NCBI GenBank assembly: GCA_934230685.1
Contig: CAKQFF010000101.1
Coordinates: 1 to 7,028, forward strand
Reading direction: 5' to 3'
DNA: 7,028 bases
Origin: an uncultured Prevotella sp.
Lineage (GTDB): Bacteria; Bacteroidota; Bacteroidia; Bacteroidales; Bacteroidaceae
Below the pieces are notes generated by a model. The model saw nothing but the letters and a program-made list of their open reading frames with translations. It was not told the DNA's origin and made no database searches. The position numbers were made by a program, and so were the translations under genes. This document shows, one piece after another, positions 4,387-7,028 of this stretch (its first letter is position 1; each line of letters begins with the position of its first letter).

Positions 4387-7028
4387 TTAGAAGTTAATAC
4401 GTACACCCATTGTGATTGTGCGAGGATTAGGATAAGCACCCATATCCAAACCATTGTCACGGTCTACACCATTGTCGCTGAATGAAGAGCCGGCTGGGTC
4501 GATGCCCTTATAGCCTGTGATGGTGAAGAGGTTCTGAGCAGAGAGCGAGAGACGAACGTCTCCAAACTTAGTCATGCTGCGTGGGAATGTGTAGGCGATG
4601 CTGATGTTCTCGCAACGGAGGTAATCTGCATTCTCCAACCACTTGTCTGAGTTGCCGTATGTCTTGTTTTCAGCACCTACTGAAGGCATGGTAGTACCAA
4701 TGTTTGCGAAGTAATCCTTGTCGGTTACGAACATCGAGGCACCCACCATTGAGTTCATGGCGTAACGCACCATATTCAAGCGCTTGGCACCGAAGGCTGC
4801 GTTGAAGAATACGTTGAAGTCCCAATTCTTATAGCTGATGGTGTTGTTCCATCCCATTGTCACGTCAGGGTTTGAGCGTCCCAATACGAAGCGATCCTTT
4901 GATGCGTCGGGAGTGGCTGTCTTGGTGCCATCGGCTGCATAGTACATATCAACAAACTCGCCCTTGGCATTCTTCTCTACACCAGCCCACTTGAAGCCGT
5001 AGAATGTACCAATAGCCTCGCCTTCCTTGATGATGGTACATGGGTCAACAGTACCTGGAGAGGGGCTTGTGCCATAGAGGATAGGAGTATCTGCTGTCAA
5101 CTTGGTAACCTCGTTCTTGATGTAGCTTGCATTCAAGGTTGAGGTCCAGTGCCAATCCTGATTCTGGATGATGTGTGCTGTGATTGTAGCGTCGATACCC
5201 TTGTTGCTCACCTCACCGGCGTTAACCCAGTAGGAAGTGCCGCCCAAGTAGCCAGGAGCCGATGTTGTAAGGAGGGCATCCTTGGTCTTCTTGCTGAAGT
5301 AGTCCAAGCCGATGCTCAAACGGCTGTTGAAGAAGCCGAAGTCAACACCAAGGTCAAACTGGTGAACCTTCTCCCATGTAAGGTCGGGAGTGGCAAGACC
5401 ATTTGCCCAATAGCCTGTGTACGACTGGTCGGTACCGTAGGTGAATCCGGTTGTGCCCAATGAGCCGAGTGTAGAATAAGGAGTGATGTCCTGGTTACCG
5501 ATGATACCGTAGCTTGCGCGAATCTTAAAGTAGTCGACTGCCTCCTTGAGTGGCTCCCAGAACTTCTCGTTAGAAACTGTCCAAGCAGCAGCCACTGATG
5601 GGAAGTAGCCCCACTTCTTGTTGGTGAAACGGCTTGAACCATCTGCACGGAATGTACCGGTCAACATGTAACGGTCGGCATAGTTGTACATCAAACGAGC
5701 CACACCTGAAAGCATGGTCCACTTGCTGTAGCCGTTGCTTGCCGACTTAGAACCTGCGTCGGCAACATTCCAGTAGCCAAGCTGCTCGTGAGCGATACCT
5801 GTACCAGAGAGGCCCATGCGGCGAACCTCATTTGAGGTAACCTCCCATACGCCAGTTGCTGTCAAGGCATGATCGCCCCACTTGTTGGCATAGGTCATGT
5901 TGTTGGTCGACTGCAATGCTGTAACTGTGGCATCGTTGTTGCCCATTGAGTTGCCCGACTGGTTAACCTTTGTAGAAGTGAAGTTGTACCACTTGTAGTC
6001 GTTGTAGTCGATACCGTTGGTTGTTGTGAATGTCAAGCCATCGGCAATGTTGAACTTCAAGTCAACGTGACCTGTCACCATAGTACGCTTACGGTCGTTA
6101 GCGCCATCGTGAAGAATACCGTAAGGGTTGTTCTGGATATTGTTGTACGGGTCCTTGTTATAGCTGCCGTTCTCTGACATCATCTCCATTGTAGGAGAGT
6201 AGTTCAAGCCTACCCAAATTGGGTTCGACTGGTTCTGAGCGAAGCCAGCACCCGAGTTGTTGGTCTGAGAGAGGTTGATATCGGTTGTCAACTCCAACCA
6301 GTCGAACAACTTGTTGTGCATGTTGGCCTTGACAGCGTAACGTCTTGACTTGGTGTCAACGATAACACCCTTCTGGTCCATATAGTTGGCAGAGAAGTAG
6401 GTCTGAACCTTTTCATTGCCCTGGGTTACAGCAACCTTGTAGTTCTGCACCACGCCTGTCTGGAGAATCTGGTCCATCCAGTCGATGCCAGGCTTGCTGC
6501 CGTCAAGATAGCCCTGAACGGCGCTCTTAGAAACACCCTTATGGTCGACCAAAGCCTGGGCATACTCCTTTGTGCCCATAACCTCTGGCATGTGATATGC
6601 ATTAGAGAAACCAACGCTACCGTCGAAAGTAACCTGTGTTGTGCCGGCCTTACCGCCCTTGGTCTGCACCATAACAACACCGTTGGCACCACGGGCACCG
6701 TAGATAGCTGTAGAAGAAGCGTCCTTCAAAACCTGGATGCTCTGGATGTCCTCAGGGCTGATACCCTCAAGACCAGTCTCGCGAACGATACCGTCTACTA
6801 CATAGAGAGGGTCGTTGCTCTTGTTTACAGAGCTTGCACCACGCACACGAATCTTCATTGAACCACCAGGAACGCCTGACGACATTACCTGCACACCCGA
6901 CATACGTCCGTTGAGGGCGTCCTCAACACGTGCCACTGGCTGATCCTTGAACGACTTGTTGTCCATAACGGCAACAGAACCAGCCAAGTCGGCCTTCTTC
7001 ACTGTACCGTAACCGATAACAACCACGT
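4387..7028 (-). CDS. susC-like: SusC/RagA-family TonB-dependent transporter, N-terminus missing
   Basis: About 880 codons are present; the gene continues past the right edge and the true start is outside. The first complete codons read VVVIGYGTVKKAD, the conserved stretch just before the plug. By comparison with SusC proteins of about 1000 residues, the signal peptide, the carboxypeptidase-like N-terminal domain and the TonB box are missing. The plug spans roughly residues 1-125 with the SusC signatures IRVRGASSVNKSNDPLYVVD (59-78) and VLKDASSTAIYGARGANGVV (99-118). The rest is the outer-membrane beta-barrel, with many aromatic-flanked strands and a C-terminal RINF ending in Phe, as expected for barrel insertion. 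It imports the ligand captured by the SusD lipoprotein encoded next, using TonB-ExbBD energy. The frame is intact throughout. A GTG at 7026 is an internal Val, not a start. The substrate is unknown. Confidence 0.97.
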   Translation of the reverse strand, partial: VVVIGYGTVKKADLAGSVAVMDNKSFKDQPVARVEDALNGRMSGVQVMSSGVPGGSMKIRVRGASSVNKSNDPLYVVDGIVRETGLEGISPEDIQSIQVLKDASSTAIYGARGANGVVMVQTKGGKAGTTQVTFDGSVGFSNAYHMPEVMGTKEYAQALVDHKGVSKSAVQGYLDGSKPGIDWMDQILQTGVVQNYKVAVTQGNEKVQTYFSANYMDQKGVIVDTKSRRYAVKANMHNKLFDWLELTTDINLSQTNNSGAGFAQNQSNPIWVGLNYSPTMEMMSENGSYNKDPYNNIQNNPYGILHDGANDRKRTMVTGHVDLKFNIADGLTFTTTNGIDYNDYKWYNFTSTKVNQSGNSMGNNDATVTALQSTNNMTYANKWGDHALTATGVWEVTSNEVRRMGLSGTGIAHEQLGYWNVADAGSKSASNGYSKWTMLSGVARLMYNYADRYMLTGTFRADGSSRFTNKKWGYFPSVAAAWTVSNEKFWEPLKEAVDYFKIRASYGIIGNQDITPYSTLGSLGTTGFTYGTDQSYTGYWANGLATPDLTWEKVHQFDLGVDFGFFNSRLSIGLDYFSKKTKDALLTTSAPGYLGGTSYWVNAGEVSNKGIDATITAHIIQNQDWHWTSTLNASYIKNEVTKLTADTPILYGTSPSPGTVDPCTIIKEGEAIGTFYGFKWAGVEKNAKGEFVDMYYAADGTKTATPDASKDRFVLGRSNPDVTMGWNNTISYKNWDFNVFFNAAFGAKRLNMVRYAMNSMVGASMFVTDKDYFANIGTTMPSVGAENKTYGNSDKWLENADYLRCENISIAYTFPRSMTKFGDVRLSLSAQNLFTITGYKGIDPAGSSFSDNGVDRDNGLDMGAYPNPRTITMGVRINF

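Noticed and set aside
7026..7028. GTG at 7026 as the start of the transporter gene
   Set aside because: The sequence begins in the conserved VVVIGYG motif that lies after the signal peptide and N-terminal domain in SusC proteins, so the gene simply continues beyond the window.

Overview
The window looks like a Bacteroidales chromosome, most likely a Prevotella-type relative. The evidence is a SusC/SusD pair, a promoter of the Bacteroidetes type (TTTG, 20 bases, TAnnTTTG) in place of a sigma70 promoter, A-rich start-codon contexts without a Shine-Dalgarno sequence, and a small protein resembling a family found mainly in Bacteroidales. The genus is inference.

Layout: (1) 1-447, minus strand: the first 149 codons of a secreted protein with a clear signal peptide, running off the left edge; its distant similarity is probably to secreted glycosidase-type proteins. 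(2) 448-1892: about 1.4 kb with no convincing gene but unusually dense repeats. In order, these are a leader hairpin, a 9-bp inverted repeat, a TGACAA-rich block, five 22-bp tandem repeats, a nearly 200-bp super-palindrome of hairpins, and two successive modules whose 9-bp-type repeats face each other across an AT-rich core. (3) 1893-2540, plus strand: a recognisable promoter with three AGTACT sites, a 47-residue protein, a strong intergenic hairpin, an 85-residue DUF5053-like helix-turn-helix protein, and a rho-independent terminator. (4) 2595-7028, minus strand: terminator, susD-like lipoprotein, and a susC-like TonB-dependent transporter whose N-terminus lies beyond the right edge.

The susC-susD pair is transcribed leftwards as one operon (29 bases between genes) and stops at a strong hairpin about 50 bases after susD, so no enzyme gene follows it on this side. 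SusD would bind a glycan or similar nutrient at the cell surface and SusC would import it with TonB energy. The substrate cannot be read from the sequence. The small plus-strand genes converge on this operon, with back-to-back terminators between them.

The least explained part is the 1.9 kb between about 685 and 2582. Its two ends carry an ungapped 36-bp inverted match (30 of 36 identical by my count), and it encloses the tandem repeats, the super-palindrome, the paired repeat modules and both small genes. It may be a small non-autonomous or phage-satellite-like island, or simply a stack of independent intergenic repeats. The window holds no transposase, integrase, tRNA, rRNA or CRISPR array.
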